From: Lenisia limosa | Taxonomy: Eukaryota; Breviatea | Direction: 5' to 3' | Assembly (NCBI GenBank): GCA_001655205.1 | Contig: LPNZ01010514.1 | Location: 25,100 to 89,099, forward strand | DNA: 64,000 nucleotides | In this document: in pieces, positions 1 to 11,700 of the stretch | Layout: each line of letters opens with the position of its first letter | Position numbering within the stretch: the first letter of the stretch is position 1 | Program-made: the position numbers and the translations under genes | Notes under the pieces: generated by a model | Databases searched by the model: none | What the model was told of the DNA's origin: nothing | Seen by the model: only the letters and a program-made list of their open reading frames with translations

Positions 1-2994
1 CCATTGACTCAGCCTGCCGGATGCGTACGGCAAGTTGGTTGAAGTCTGATGATTCTAACGACACTCCAAGGTGTCAATACTTTCAGGTATGAGTGAATAT
101 TGAAAAATGGAAGAGTTTTTGGCAATTGACACAAAAGAATGTCCGAGATATTGAAGACCAAGGAAAATTCCAGATTCCCAATGGTTTGTTTTCTTGAATT
201 TATAATAAATTATCTTACTCTTTCTTAGGTCTTTATGATTTAAATGATTTGGTGGAATACGGCAAGAAAGAAGAAATGTGCCCTTATTGGACTTCAAGGT
301 AATGAGTTCATCTTTTATTGTTAATTTCTCTCAGAATGTCAATGGAGGAGTCCGATATTTTGGTGTTCTCTTTCCAGTACCTTCTCAACCCTCGTATTTC
401 AGATTTAGTCACTAAAGTACTCCCCCCCAATGCAATTGTTATCTTTGACGAAGCGCATAACATCGACAACGTGTGCATGGAGGTGATGTCAGTTTCACTC
501 GACCGTCCTCTTCTGGATACTGCCACTTTTGGAGTCAAAAAGCTCTTGACAGAAATTGATAGAGCCAAGCTCAAGGGCTCATCCCGACTGGAATCGGAAT
601 ATCGTCAACTTGTATGTGGGGGGGGGGGTCGAGGGAAATGTGGAGTCTATAGAACAAAAGAATTCATTAAAACGCTCAATAATGAGGGGGCCTGTGGGTG
701 AGGGGAAATTAAAAGTTTCAGATTGGAAGTCGAGAGAGTATGACAGAATAACGTATATCTCTGGAGCAGCTAGGCTTTCCATCATAAATTTTTAAGTAAT
801 AGTCTCTTTGTTCTGAAGTATCCGTTTTCAATGGGGTATTCAAGTCAATAGCATCATCATTTTTCTCTTTGTTTTTTGTTGTGATTGACAATAGGTTGCT
901 GGGCTTCAAGGCAACGACAGTCCCACTGCCTCAAATGATGATCTTATTGGCTCTCCAGGTATGGTGCAATTGTAAATTGTGTTATTCTTCTTTTATGTTA
1001 AACAACCTATCTTTCTTTACTGTACATGAAAAATAAAATGTATGAAAGGAATGATATGTATTCAGTTAGACAGAGCGTACTTACTTTCTGACTTCAATAA
1101 CTGTTTTAAGTGCTTCCTAAAGACATTGTCAAAGAAGCTATTCCAGGATCTATCAGAAAAGCTGAATATTTCTTGGCGATCTTGAGAAGGCTTATTGGTG
1201 GGTAGTGTTTTCCAACCAAAAACTAGTTGACAATTTTTCAAAATCTCACATTCATTATGACATTCTTAGAATACCTCAAAACTCGACTGAGAGCATCAAA
1301 CACACTTCAAGAGTCCCCTTTAGCATTCTTACAACATATGAAGAACACTTCCACCTTGGATCCACACGTCAGAAATGTCATCTTTTACTTTTTTAGCCCT
1401 TAAAGTTTTTCAGCCAACGACTTGGAATGCTCTTCAACACACTTCAGGTGACAGATCTCGAGTTTTTCGCACCTCTTTCGGCGGTTGCCTCTTTTGGTAA
1501 GGCCTTTATCCTTCCTTACTGTACAGCAACAATTTTAGGCACCTACCGTGAAGGCTTTTCGGTGATTGTTGACCACTCTACACGAACCAACCAAGATATT
1601 AGCCAATCTTCACTCCACCTTGTGTTGGTTAAACTTATCCTTAATCTGTAGCTGCTTGGAGGCAAGTTATGCAATTAAGCCCATTTTTTCAAGGTTCTTA
1701 TCTGTAATCCTGACTTCAGGAACCATTTCCCCTCTGCATTGTATGCTGTTTATTTTATGTTATTTTTAGACTATTCTCAAATTCTTGATTTTGAGCCGGT
1801 AGTATCTCACTCATTCCCAATGAACCTTGCAAGAAAGTCCCTTTGTCCTTTGGTAAGTGTGTTTGAGTGTGTTACTTTTAAACCATAAACTTATTTCTTC
1901 AGATTGTTACGAAAGGCTCAGATCAACTTGATATTACCACAAAGTACGACTTCCGGCACGATCCTGTGAGAATTATCATGAACATTTATCCCTTAGTCTG
2001 TTGTGAGAAACTATGGCGATTTAATCGTGCAATTATCGTCCACTGTTCCTGATGGTTTGTCACTTTCCAACTTACCTAAAAGGTCTCGTTGTTTTTTTCC
2101 CTTCATATCAATATTTGGAAAATATCCTTGCTGCGTGGCACTATCTCGGAGTAATTGAAAAAATTGCGAAGCAAAAACTAATTTTCGTTGAAACCGTGAG
2201 TGTAACCGAGACTGCCCTTGCCTTGAAAAACTATAAAAGTGGGTGAGATTCTTTAGTCCTTACCCATCAAAATTTCAAAAATCCTGAAAATTATGTAAAC
2301 ATGTCTTTTTCACCGTTTAGGAGCCTGTGATGTTGGTCGTGGCGCGCTATTATTTTCCATTTCAAGAGGAAAAGTTTCCGAAGGTGTTGACTTTGATGGG
2401 CATTATGGAAGGTATGAAAATATATTCTAGTATATATCCATTTTATTTTCTAGATGTGTTGTTGTTCTTGGAATGCCCTTTCAAAATAGTGAATCCCAAG
2501 TTCTGAAAGCTCGAATGGAGTACCTACGAGATCATCATCATTTTAAGGAGGAAGACTATTTAATATATGATGCAATGAAGTTAGCCTGTCCTTGGTGAAG
2601 ATTATCTAACAATTCAGGCAAACCGCGCAGTGTGTTGGTCGAGTTCTTAGAGGCAAAACGGATTTCGGCTTGATGGTCTTCGCCGACAAAGTGGGTTCAA
2701 GGAAGTTTAATGTTGTAGAGATTCAACCGAATGGATAGACGAAAAAAGCTACCTGAATGGATCAATAAGGAGCTTGTTGATTCGCATTTGAATCTGAGTA
2801 TTGAGGGTAAGACAATAATTATCATTGACATTTTAGGCGGTATATCGATTGCCAAAATGTTCTTGAAAGAGATGTCATTACCATGGAAGCTGGTTGGTTA
2901 TTTATGTGTTGTTACTGTTTAGGAATCTCATTTAGGTTATTCCCTTTTGAACGAGGCACAGGCAAAGGAGCTTATAATTAATCATAAGGGCTAA
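1..2994 (+). CDS. XPD: TFIIH/nucleotide-excision-repair DNA helicase XPD (Rad3/ERCC2), 5' part outside window
   Basis: Multi-exon gene entering from the left edge and ending at TAA 2992-2994. XPD is the 5'-3' helicase of TFIIH that opens DNA during nucleotide excision repair. The first exon carries two cysteine contexts (SACR, RCQYF) and a later exon a third (MCPYW), matching three of the Fe-S cluster cysteines. The DEAH box reads [12 protein letters not shown] near 440-470. Further exons match the family in order: [14 protein letters not shown] (about 1135), SGTISPL (1720), [14 protein letters not shown] (2050-2120), [11 protein letters not shown] (2365-2395), [20 protein letters not shown] (2625-2690) and RRKKLPEWI. 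The Walker A motif must lie upstream of position 1. Introns are short GT-AG, one of 36 nt at 299-334, and another begins GTATGT plus 11 G at 618-628. Identification is secure; exact exon joins around 1490-1800 and 2010-2090 are less certain. Confidence 0.93.
618..628 (+). repeat. Poly-G run just after an intron donor (XPD)
   Basis: Eleven consecutive G directly follow the donor GTATGT of the XPD intron that ends at the AG before the exon reading [10 protein letters not shown] (about 893). It is one of a recurring class of G-run donors in this window. Confidence 0.9.
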
Positions 2995-3487
2995 TCTGAT
3001 CCCGATACACTCACTGAATTGTTTCTATCGAAGTCTGATTTTAGATTATTATCTTCTCTATGGTATTTCTTGATATTGGACTTTTCTCTTTCATGTGGAA
3101 GTGCACTAAATTCCTGAAATGTTTTCATTTATAAGGCAAGTCTAAATTAGCAACTGCTATATCATAAACGTCTACATAGTTACTTAAATCTTACCACCAA
3201 TCCTTACAACTAAAAAAAAAACAAAGAAGCCATATGCAGCGAGTCGCTCCCTCATGCTCCCCCAGGTACGGTAACCCAAAGATTCTCGGATACCCATGCC
3301 GCTTTTCATATTTATTTTTTTGTTTTTTTGAAAAAAACAAAAAAACCCAACCAACAAAAATACAAAAAAAAACCCATTACTTCCCGCCTTTAGAGCCCCC
3401 TCCCCCTATCTTAAGACCATTTCACCGAGACTTCCTGTCAAATACTGTCACAAGTTACCGTAGTTGAGTTTTAGAACACCAAACACA
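2995..3487. other. Spacer between XPD and the actin-like gene
   Basis: This 493-bp stretch holds the XPD 3' flank and the promoter region of the next gene. Apart from a T/A inverted repeat at 3315-3345 I see nothing in it. Short open frames here look like chance. Confidence 0.6.
3315..3345. repeat. Perfect T7-G-T7 / A7-C-A7 inverted repeat
   Basis: The two 15-nt arms, T-runs with a central G and A-runs with a central C, are exact reverse complements separated by one base. They could form a hairpin in the spacer between XPD and the actin-like gene. Possible roles are a transcription end signal or nucleosome-free promoter DNA; the sequence does not decide. Confidence 0.7.
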
Positions 3488-5017
3488 ATGGGGGTCAGCA
3501 CCATAATTGTTGATGTAAGTTGCACCCCTCTCCTCATCCACAAAGGTCGGAAACACAACCCTAAGGGCTGCATCACTTTCCGCTTCTGGAGTTGAAAACG
3601 TTTGGGGTTCCTTTCATTTTTTTTCTCCTGAAGTAGATAGAAGTTTTTGTGGATTCTTCTCTGATTGAACAGAGTATCGAAGTGCCATGTGTGTTTGGCA
3701 TGGCCAAAAACAAGCTTTTGGTGGGTTTTCATTGAGTGACTCATTTTAAAGCAATTGCCAGCTTTTTTTTTCGAGGAAGCCATCCAAAAAAAAGGAATTT
3801 TGACAATCAAGCGACCAATTCAAAAGGATGATTTGGTGGATTCTGATATCCTTGGTTTGTTGGGGAAAGTAAAGGCGACTAACACATATATTTGACCTTC
3901 GTAGTTAAGATTTTGAAAAAAGTTGTTGAACAGCTGTCACCAACTTGTAAACAGATGGTTCTGTCTTTAAATATTCCACAAAAACACTTCAAGATGATTT
4001 TTGAGGTAAATATTTACTTTTCATTGCCTGAGTTTCATCTTTCAGATTGTAATCTCTGAATTGAATCTTAAAACTCTTGTAATACTTCCCCGGACTTTGG
4101 CAGCAGCAGCCACTGCCCTCAAGGTATGTGACTTTGAGCTGAATACCATTACCTCCAGAGTCCAAACTTAATCCCTCAAAAGAGTCACGTTGTTGAGAAG
4201 CTTAATACGGTTTGTTTTTATTGTGTTCATTGGTCGTAGAAGAAAGATGTGATTGTAACTAATATTGGAAGTTCTTCTTCATCAGTTGCAAACGTCATCA
4301 ATGGTTTGTTACAATTCTTCTGATAGTATCAGGAAAGATATCCCAGATCAGCTCCATACCTATTGGTGGCGAACATATGACTAGGTGAAAATTGTGTTTG
4401 TTGGAAACTCATATAATTTGTAGTCATCTACAACGGATGTTTGAAGGGAAAGGTGTGCGATTCTGGGTAAAGAATGACCTGTCTCTTTTGGAACAGTGCA
4501 AAATTTCGGTAAGATGATTGTACAATATTGTTAAAAAAACATCAGACTTCTCGAGTTGCGCTGGATTTTGAGGAAGAACTCATGGAATCACAACTATCCA
4601 ACGACAAGCAGGTTTCCTTTGAACTTCCAGATGGCTTTGATGTTGCTGTTGAAGATAGTTATAGGTAGAGCGTTTTTACAGTCCTGGGTTTATTATTTAC
4701 AACATAGAATTTCTTGCACTGAAATTGTTTTACAGCCAAGTTTAACTGGTAATTTAGGAATTGAATTTTATTTTCTATCAATCTAGGCCTTGATATTGAT
4801 GGAATTGAAGACCTTATGATAAAGGAATCTAAAAAGTACCCCAATGGTTTGATTGGTTTGAGGATTGATTGGTTTAGCAACAAAAATCTGCTTTGGATCA
4901 CCATTCAAAACTGACGGAATGGTACAACGATTACAAAAACAATGCAGTTCTCTTCAGGTTTCATTGGATTGCAACGTTATGAATGGGTTGTTCAACATTG
5001 CATCTCATTTCAAATAG
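3488..5017 (+). CDS. Divergent actin-family (actin-related) protein
   Basis: The first exon reads MGVSTIIVD and splices to VGNTTLRAASLSASG, matching the phosphate-1 loop strand of actins (xxVxDNGS). Then follow VPCVFGMAKNKLL (actin PSIVGRPRH region, about 3673-3720), KKGILTIKRPI (actin RGILTLKYPI, about 3788-3820), ILPRTLAAAATAL (helix before phosphate 2), NIGSSSSSVANVI (phosphate-2 loop), IPIGGEHMTSHLQRMF (actin LDLAGRDLTDYL), FELPDG, PSLTGLDIDGI (actin PSFLGMESAGI) and GMVQRLQKQC (actin GIADRMQKE). It stops after GLFNIASHFK, so it lacks the actin C-terminal helices. ATP-binding residues differ from conventional actin: GSSSSS replaces the DSGDGVTH loop. It could be an orphan Arp or an actin-like chaperone; I cannot assign it to a numbered Arp class. 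Exons around 3590-3680 and 4650-4780 are provisional. Confidence 0.72.
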
Positions 5018-5784
5018 TGTTGTTGCTTTATAATACAAATTTACAAGGAAACACCAAGGATACAAAACTCCAACAAAAAAATTCATATTTGTTCAATTTT
5101 CTCATATAAAGAAAGAAATAATAGATTAAAAATTTGAAGCAACATTACATATTATGTTGTCACAATGTTATTGTGTTTTGATAAATAATTAAAATTTGTA
5201 CGTTTGAATAATATTTTATATTTATTGAAAGATTCCATTGTTTTATTTTGTTTTTTTTTTATATTTGAAAATAAGTTGATGATATTATATTTAAATATAT
5301 TTATTGCATTAAAATTGAGTGTATGTGTTTTTGTTTGTTGAATTATCAATATCTGCATATTCTATAATATTTTATAATTTTTTTGAATGATACATTCTTT
5401 ATTTTATAATATTTAATGATACTTTTTTATGATACATTTTGAATATTGTTTATCTACAGAAATGTTTTTAGTATTTTTTATGATACATTTTGAAATTGTC
5501 TATCTGCTGAAATGATCATACATAGTATTACTGTAAGTAAAGGAAGGAGGTGTGATTCAATTAATCAATCAAATCTAGACTTGTGGAGAACCGCTATTAT
5601 AAAATCGTTTTCTTGTCAGTGATGATTGATTTAAATTTACACTTTGGCCACCGTTGTTATGTCGTCTGTTAGGACCGGTTTCAGTTCAGCTGAGAAAGAA
5701 AGATAAAATACATTATAAGATGAAAATAATATTACCCCAGAAATAAACAAAAAGCAAAAGAAACAAAACAGGTAATAAATATCA
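5018..5784. other. AT-rich convergent spacer
   Basis: This 767-bp AT-rich stretch lies between the actin-like gene and the convergent large membrane-protein gene. It contains long A/T runs and an imperfect tandem duplication at 5421-5515. I see no convincing gene; the 68-residue reverse frame at 5152-5358 is low-complexity and without family features. Confidence 0.65.
5421..5515. repeat. Imperfect tandem duplication, about 45-50 bp unit
   Basis: Two adjacent copies share TTTTTTATGATACATTTTGA followed by an ATTGT(T/C)TATCT segment and GAAATG. The copies lie in a non-coding AT-rich spacer. Confidence 0.75.
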
Positions 5785-8700
5785 TTAGTTCCACATTCCT
5801 TCTTTGAAGGTTTGGAACTCTATCCCCCTCTTTGCCCCCTCAGCCATTTTGAGACCATCATCTTCCTGTGTCGCATCATGAAGTAGAATCATTGCTGTAA
5901 ATACCACATTTGAGGCCAATACAATGAGCACAAAAATGGTGAGCAGACCATGGTTGCCGTTCTACAACATTAGAGAACACTGATTCAATTTGACCTACTT
6001 CAGTGAAAACAAGACCAGTTAGTAAAGTTATGGTATTTACAATGATACCAGCGGAATCAAGGCTTATTAAACTTTCAGATAGATATGGTCTGAACCGTTC
6101 ATTTCCATAAAGTGCAGAAAAGAGGACTGCAACACAGAGGGCAATCTAAGTTGTGAATATATCTGAAAACTGTAGAATGGTCACTCACCTGTACACTTGA
6201 ATATTGTCCAAATACTGTGAGAGCAACTACCACAGTAAGGAGTCGTAAGAGAAGGCTAGTCTCCCAACTTGAACACCCCGGTCGGAAGCGTGACACTAAA
6301 AACCCGAACCTACATAGGTAGTCACGATGATAAAAAGGTTCCTTCAGACAAACCTATCGAAGGGTCTCCCATCGTATAAATCATCTGATAAAGCAACAAC
6401 AAGTGAAACTGCCAGGGGAACTCCGACGACATAGAACACAATACCAAATACCGCAAATGGAAGCAATGAGGAATGGTCGCTTTCGTAGCATATTAAATCT
6501 GAGTCTAAAGAGTGGTGACATTCTGTCTGTTCTGAAGGACACAATATTGCTCTAAAAAGTTACTAGCTTACCGAGGTCCCATGTCCAAACATTATCTTCG
6601 TGATAAGAACAATTGAAGTAGTCCATGGTAAACCAGGACAGGCCTGGAAAGAGGTGGTAAAAGTCAAATTGGAAAATGGTTTTTAATTCCCTCTCAAACC
6701 AAGATATGATGTTACCATCAAAATGGTAATGGTTCGGATCAGAGCATCAAGCTTCGCTGTCGTTTTGGCCTAACAAAGTGAACATTTGGTTATCATACCG
6801 TCCCCATCTTTGGAATCTCTGAAATCACAGGGGGGTATACTGTACATGGGATGGGGTAACTAATATATTTTAGGGTACATCCGTGTAATACTGTGTATAA
6901 TTTTAGTACAAGTGCTCCACCAAACTTACCAAGAGAGGAACTATGAAGTGTGCCAGTACCGTCATGACAACCAGAAGAACAGGAAGAAACAGTCTGAGAA
7001 TGTAGACATCCGTAGATGAGAGCTTAAGCAAGGTGACACAATGCAATTCAATAGAATACGTGTAAAGAGAAAGAGATGGTCAATAGATGGTAAAACCTGC
7101 GCCTACCCCTGAAAGCAAAGAGCACTCTGGTGCAACACTCTACACAATTAGCAATACTGGATATAGACTGAATGAAAACTATGAAGTTTCAACCGACTTG
7201 CATGTTGAAATTGAGTAAGGAGAGTGTCCTGAAAACGGCTTGAATCTCAGCTGGCCACGCAACATTAAACTGGCCATAAAGGGCTGTCACCTGGTGGTAA
7301 GGGCTTGAGTAATAAATAGTTGTTTGGGTTTCTCCCGATCTGAGGGAGCAAGCTGACCTGTAAAAAAGAGACAAGACATCTGATTGCTGGCCATTTCGCA
7401 TCTAAACAGGTGACATGTATCACATTTGCTATCATAAATGTGATAGGTTCAAACCTTGCGAGGGAGTCAGTGCCATGAAGTAAATCACAAACACCACAAT
7501 CATCAGACCGATGATTGAAAGCGGCAGCATTATTACCTGTTACATTAACAAAGAAATGGAGTGCCGAAAAAGGCTGCTTGCTTACCTCAAAGAAGCCACA
7601 TTCGCTACAGCCCGATGTAGTTCGGTACCATCCATCCTTGCACGAATTGCATAAGTGGCCAACATAACCATCAGCACATGTTCCTCCTGCGGAATGACAG
7701 AGTGAGGACAAAGCAGATCTTCTTACCGCTGATACAAGCTTGAGATTGCGGGCACTTCAGAAAAACCGAGCCATCTAAATACATCAAACACCATTCCCAA
7801 AATGTTTGTCATCGTCAGAAGTCTCACCTTCAGGAATGAAATAACCGTCAGCGGCTTCGGCCACTGCGGATCCACCTGAACAAATCGCTCCTGGAAGGTA
7901 AGCTGTTCAATTTGGCAACTAAATGATACATCACTGAAAGGAGACACAACAGGATCGTTTCAAAAGTTGAAGCGGGGAAGCTGACCTGTAGGACATATCA
8001 CACAGCCTTCAGGAGCAACATGATACCCTGAAATGTTAGAATGAACGCGAAAAAATATATAAAAGAGGAACCTGTCACACCTGGGTGACACGTGCACGCC
8101 TCAATAGAAACAGCCCCCGAGATTGGTGCCTGGGTGTTTTCAGGACACGCTGTACACGGAGACAGAGACTGCGTGGATCTAATGCAATTAAAAGAAAATA
8201 TTTTTTTCCAAGCAGAGTCGCTCCTCCCACTTGTAAGTTCCTGGTTCACAAGTTTCACAGATTTGTGCCTCGACATTGAACTGCTGTCCGGCGGCACAGA
8301 CACAATCGCCCTCTTGCATCACCATATTACCCGAGCAGACGCAATCTGAGAGTTGCGATGACGCCTCTAGATTAGTGGTTACAAACTCTCCCGGACACTT
8401 GGTGCAGGTCTCTCCACTTGAGTATGTCCCCTTCGGGCATGGAACGCAAGCCTTAATCGTTAACAAAAGCGATCCAAGCACCCACTAGCAGCGTTTCATC
8501 CTGATTGTATCCGTCTTCACAGAGGCAGCGCCCGGCAGATAAGTAACTATCCTTCACAAGTTCTGAGCAAGGGGCTGACCGAACAGGGTACTGAGGAGTC
8601 ACCAATAAAACTAGACTTGGAAATATATGAAAGTCATAATATTATCACCATTTCTTAAGGTCCCTAGAATTGAAACTCACATGGTGGATTGGCTTGTCAG

Positions 8701-11700
8701 CCTCAGCTGCAGAGAACGAAATCTAAAAGGGTCACAAAGAGAAAGCCAACGTTATAGACCATGTCTTGGACACTAGGGATTGTCAAAAGGTCGAAAACAG
8801 CTTGTCCTGTTGAACCAGTAGCCGCAACCGTGCCGCTACAGCCCTCAACAATGGACGATCTGAAGGATGAAAAGACCGTCAATTTACAAGACAAAGCAGT
8901 GGTACGCCTAGACGCCTACCTATTGACGTTTGTGACAATAGCTGTGACAACAAGGCTTTCAACTTCGATATTGTCTCCACTTGGCTGTACAGTCTACAGC
9001 GTCAATTAATTGTTAATTGTATCACCTGGACGAAGATGGCTGGCTCAAGAGGCGCCAAAGTGGATGTGTTCGGAAGAGCACCGTCGAACTTCAGTCCAAC
9101 TTCCGTGATCACCTATATTATATCATATATCATATGGTTAATTGGCTTTTTTAAAAAAAAGGCGGAGCATGTTGCACCTACATTAACAACAAATTGATCT
9201 GACTCAAGAGCCGTGTCCACAACTTTAACAACAAGGTTCAGTTTGACAGGAAGTATGAGGGGAAGAGTGGCAATGATATTCCCTTCATTCAATGTACAAG
9301 GGTTACAGTCACTGTAGAGTTAGATCAACATTTGCGCCGCCACTGACCCACTCATTCCAACAGCACAAAAGAAGACTTGCATCAGTTTCGTAGAGAAGTT
9401 GAACAATTGGATCCACCCGATCCAGCATTGAGACAGTCTGAAGGTTAAAATCCCCTTTTCCAGGCATACCGAAGGGGTAATGCTGACAATTTCTGGTTTT
9501 CTTATGATGAACAGATTGATGTAGGTGGCACAATTAGCACCAGCGGGCCAGCTTCACAGTTATGCAAACAAGAGAGTCCTACCCAAAATGGTTTGAACAA
9601 TCGCGGTTTTTGGATCGCCACAGCTCATCATTGTTATCTTTGACACTGACATCCACATAGTGCTGAGATAATTAAGAACTTTGTAAAACAGAAAAAAGAC
9701 TGGTCCTGGTAGAACATACCGTTCCAGGACTGACTTGCGGCGCAATGAAGGAATACTCGTTACCGCCTTGAGGAAAGGCGACAATGGAATTTGATAACTC
9801 ATCAAAGAAAACCTAAGCTTGTAAGCTTTATCCTATTCTGTTGCCCAAAATCAAAACAACCTGTCAAAACCAACGTATAAGGGACTCCCTGTGTATCCAC
9901 CAGTAGCATTGAAAGTGACGAGGGCTCCTTCAGGGGCCTTGATGATCCTAAAGGAACGTCAGCCTCGACTGGACCATTTTACTCTCATACGGTGTGAACT
10001 CAACATCTGGAGTGTATAATCTGTCAATTTGACCCAAGTCATAAAGTTGCCCATTAAGGCGCATCTAAAGGATAAGTCAAGGAGAAGTGTTAAGATTCAC
10101 TTAACCTTCCAACTTACCATCATTATCTTGTTGTAGTCATTTTGCAGTGGAATGTCCATAAAGAACTGGGTTCCTTCATAACCCAAATATACCTACAAAA
10201 TGACAAACACAATGTAATGTTATAATAGAAGAATGATATACTAATATATGTACTATGTGAATAATATGAGCAAGAGATTGGTTTGGATTATAGCCCACAT
10301 GTTGAACAGCAGAAACTTCTCCATTATCCGTAATTACATGGAAGTTGTTGTCATATTGCACTTCTGCAGGCAACGCAATCTGAAATCTCAGTAAACCTCA
10401 AAAAAAAAATGGCAAGAGCTCCTAACAATATATCATATCAAATATAAAAAGATAATTAGCCAGAGCCCTACTCTATTAACTACCACTCCAGATTTGAGAG
10501 AGTGCAGTGGAGTGTTGTAAGGAATAGTGCCTGGTATTGACGAAACTACACTTGTTACACAATTGTCCTCGTCAAATAGCTTTTAAAATATGAGGAAAAC
10601 TAAGCCAGCAAACAAAAAAGGAAGAGGCTAAAGACTGCGGAGGTAGAGGCTGTGGAATGGATTGTTAAGTCCATTAAATCGAAAGGTTTTTGTGTTTCTG
10701 AGGTGTAGCCTGTGTATGGATCTGGAGCAATTAAATGAATCTGAAACAAGCTTATGTGGCAACATGTCCAACACCTTTGATACTCTATGATATGATATAT
10801 ATTATGCTGTAGAGTTTTGGAAGTTGTTCAAGAAGGTTCAAGAAGAAAGGCATCTCATCTCTTTTGAAGTCTACCCAAATACCATAGAATTGAGTGTCTC
10901 GTCCTGAACAATATGAAATTTCGTATTCAACTTAAAAGGTTAGGAAAGCTATCTGTGAAAACAGATCAATGGGAGTCAACTTGTTGAATTCTAGGATTAC
11001 TCTTCTATTCAAACTATTTTCCTACAGATAGTGCACGTGGAGGAAGGGGCTTGGTTGCATTGATAAACATCCGCTATGAGGTTAATGAAATGAAATATTA
11101 AGTCACCTCAAAGGGTAATTTCCACTTACAGTGAGACATTAGAACGATGGTGCCATCGTAATATGCCATTTTCACGATTCTATGACTGTATTGAAAGTAT
11201 ACCAACTCAGCTGAAAGAGTGAGAGAAAAAACAGCATTCCGAATAGAAGACAAGCTTACTTAAAGAATTAAGGAAAGAAGTTGACATTGCCCCTCTTGAT
11301 CCAGGAATACAAACAGAGCCCATTGCATAAGTCGCCTCCCGATCTGAAGACATTAAATAAGATTAAACACCACAAAGCTGAAAGAGCAAACTTGTCAAAA
11401 TGTAACCTCCACGATTGACAAATTTTATGTCTCGAATGGGGTCAAGGTGGCTGTGATAGCGTCTTACGTCTACAACTGTCAGCACACTCCAAATGGGATA
11501 GTCCTCAGTTCAAAGCAAGAAAGCCTCACCCGTTTCGGGGAAAGTATCAACCTCCTGCTGAGTGTAACCAATGTAGATACTTGCTGGACCTGTCAAGTAG
11601 GCCTCCCCATTGAAATCCCAAAATATAATATTTTGGTAGTCAAGAACACTGAGTGCACCCATCAACGGGGTTGAGACGGGTTTTGGTATCTGTTTTGGTG

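Noticed and set aside
618-628. G run as a sequencing adapter or dark-cycle artefact
   Set aside because: Comparable runs occur repeatedly, always in the same intron position and coding-strand polarity, which an artefact would not produce. Run lengths may still be inaccurate.
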